Shown here: in pieces, positions 62,838-64,000 of the stretch
Numbering within the stretch: the first letter of the stretch is position 1
Layout of the letters: every line of letters begins with the position of its first letter
Assembly: GCF_000171615.1 (NCBI RefSeq)
Contig: NZ_ABFU01000042.1
Coordinates: forward strand, 44,136-108,135
Length of the DNA stretch: 64,000 nt
Source: Bacillus coahuilensis m4-4
GTDB lineage: Bacteria > Bacillota > Bacilli > Bacillales > Bacillaceae_K
Reading direction: 5' to 3'
Made by a program: the position numbers and the translations under genes
The notes under the pieces: generated by a model
Told to the model about the DNA's origin: nothing
Databases searched by the model: none
What the model saw: the letters and a program-made list of their open reading frames with translations, nothing else

Positions 62838-63875
62838 GCGATTTAAACGTGCAGAAGATGAGTCTCTTAACCTAGATGAAATGGTGAGTGGAATCGTAAG
62901 GGGCGAACGAAAGTGGCTGGCAAAAGGAATTACGATCATTGAAAGTCAGGCCAAGCATCATCAAATCTTAGCAAAAGAACTGTTGAAGAAACTGTCTTCT
63001 ATAACAAGGAAGACGAGCATTCGTGTTGGAATTACAGGCGTTCCAGGAGTAGGGAAAAGTACGTTTATTGAAAGCTTTGGAAGCATGCTTTGTGATCAAG
63101 GACTACACGTCGCTGTTCTTGCTATTGATCCGTCATCTAGTCTTTCAGGTGGAAGTATTCTTGGTGATAAAACAAGAATGGAATCTCTTGCACGAAATGA
63201 CCTTGCGTTTATACGGCCTTCTCCTACAGCGGGTACACTTGGCGGTGTTCACAGGAAAACAAGAGAAACGATGTTACTCTGTGAAGCGGCTGGATATGAC
63301 ATCGTGCTTGTAGAAACCGTAGGAGTAGGTCAAAGTGAGTATGTTGTCCGTGAAATGGTAGATTATTTTATGCTTTTAACCTTAACGGGTGCAGGTGATG
63401 AACTTCAAGGGATGAAAAAAGGGATTATGGAGCTCGCTGATGGACTCTTTGTTCATAAAGCAGATGGTGATAACGTCGGTAAAGCAAATAAGACTGTGAG
63501 TGAATTAAATCAACTACTTCATTTCTTACAGCCGTCCACACCAGGCTGGACGACGAAGGCCTATCCACTTTCTTCCACTACAAAATAGGGTTAGAGGAAG
63601 TTTGGACAACCATCCAAGCATTTATCCAAACAACAAAAGAGTCCGGACAATTTATTCAAAGAAGAACAAATCAGAGACTGGAATGGCTTCGTTCAAGTTT
63701 AGAAGAAGAAATACTAGACCAATTTTATCAAAAGCAACAAGTTCAGACGTTACTTCCTTTAATGAAAGAACAAGTAAAGGAAGGTACAACGAATGTGAGA
63801 GAAGCCGTAGACCAATTATTACAAGTAAATAAAAAAAGTAGATGCATAATGGCATCACTTTTTTACGATGTATGA
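62827..63875 (+). CDS. meaB: MeaB/ArgK family G-protein chaperone of the mutase, one or two frameshifts
   Basis: GTPase that protects and reactivates methylmalonyl-CoA mutase. Walker [31 protein letters not shown], and [13 protein letters not shown]. The guanine motif reads HKADGDN where NKxD is usual. One A is missing in the run at 63582-63585; repair joins LSSTTK to [14 protein letters not shown]. The end is doubtful: an A7 run at about 63831-63837 just before a terminator-like hairpin may hide the true stop, so the last nine residues may be false. GTG start at 62827 after GAGGA, overlapping mutB. Confidence 0.9.
63832..63866 (+). terminator. Terminator at the end of mutAB-meaB
   Basis: AAAAGTAGATGC, loop ATAAT, GGCATCACTTTTTT with one bulge. 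It overlaps the apparent meaB C-terminus. From 63880 to the window end a GTCATG/CATGAC hairpin is seen at about 63917-63934, but no gene. Confidence 0.7.
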
Positions 63876-64000
63876 GTAAAATAGTTTACTATATTAAAGT
63901 AAAATGCTATATGCATGTCATGCTGGTTACATGACGCTTGGAGGAAAAATGTAATAGAAGAAGTGGCAGAGAAATGGTTCCTATGATAGGAGCCAGTTCT

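Overview
The window is a low-GC chromosomal segment from an endospore-forming member of the Bacillaceae. The evidence is a complete spoIIIA operon, spoIVB and spo0A, strong AGGAGG-type ribosome binding sites, frequent GTG/TTG starts, and a gene order that follows the Bacillus subtilis gcv-yqh-spoIIIA-acc-fol-xse-dxs-arg-rec-spo0A-bkd region almost gene for gene. Departures from that order are a class II (vitamin B12) ribonucleotide reductase with small accessory genes where mntR would be expected, a chemoreceptor between spoIIIAH and accB, an OLE RNA/OapA locus between ispA and dxs, and a methylmalonyl-CoA mutase cluster at the right end. The species cannot be named from the sequence alone.

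Layout. 1-7.2 kb: glycine cleavage P-protein genes, an acetyltransferase with a DUF2087 gene, a membrane diguanylate cyclase, a rhodanese and the octanoyltransferase lipM. 7.4-13.1 kb: nrdJ under an NrdR-type operator, then a sparse accessory stretch of small membrane and hypothetical genes. 13.1-18.3 kb: patatin, yqhP, yqhQ, yqhR, aroQ joined in frame to yqhT, and efp. 18.4-20.5 kb: an accessory patch with a decayed phosphatase, a membrane protein, a GNAT enzyme and a PfkB kinase. 20.8-25.9 kb: spoIIIAA-AH. 25.9-27.4 kb: a chemoreceptor on the minus strand. 27.6-34.3 kb: accBC (with a FapR-like operator), yqhY, three 52-bp tandem repeats, nusB-folD, xseAB, ispA. 34.37-35.6 kb: OLE RNA and oapA. 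35.6-43.2 kb: dxs, yqxC, argR, recN, spoIVB, spo0A. 43.3-46 kb: a DUF342/FapA protein, a glycerophosphodiesterase and yqzF. 46-56.1 kb: bkdR-ptb-bcd-buk-lpdV-bkdAA-bkdAB-bkdB. 56.2-64 kb: a small ORF, an HxlR regulator, guaC with PurR-type boxes, a membrane protein, and mutA-mutB-meaB.

How the genes fit together. Branched-chain amino acids can be deaminated (Bcd), decarboxylated to acyl-CoAs (Bkd E1-E2-E3) and used for substrate-level phosphorylation (Ptb, Buk). Valine and isoleucine carbon that becomes propionyl-CoA could be carried on by the B12-dependent mutase MutAB with its chaperone MeaB. GcvPA/GcvPB and the Bkd complex both rely on lipoylated partner proteins, and LipM is in the same region. 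AccBC and the isoprenoid genes supply lipid precursors.

Quality warning. About 39 single-base indels interrupt otherwise well-conserved reading frames, including core genes (dxs three times, lpdV three times, accB, folD, recN, spoIIIA genes). Most lie in short homopolymers and most are a missing base. This looks like sequencing error, not gene decay, so broken genes are annotated here over their full inferred extent with the frameshift position given. The most interesting system is the OLE RNA/OapA locus. It is a known class of large ornate RNA, recognised here from its genomic context and by-eye structure.
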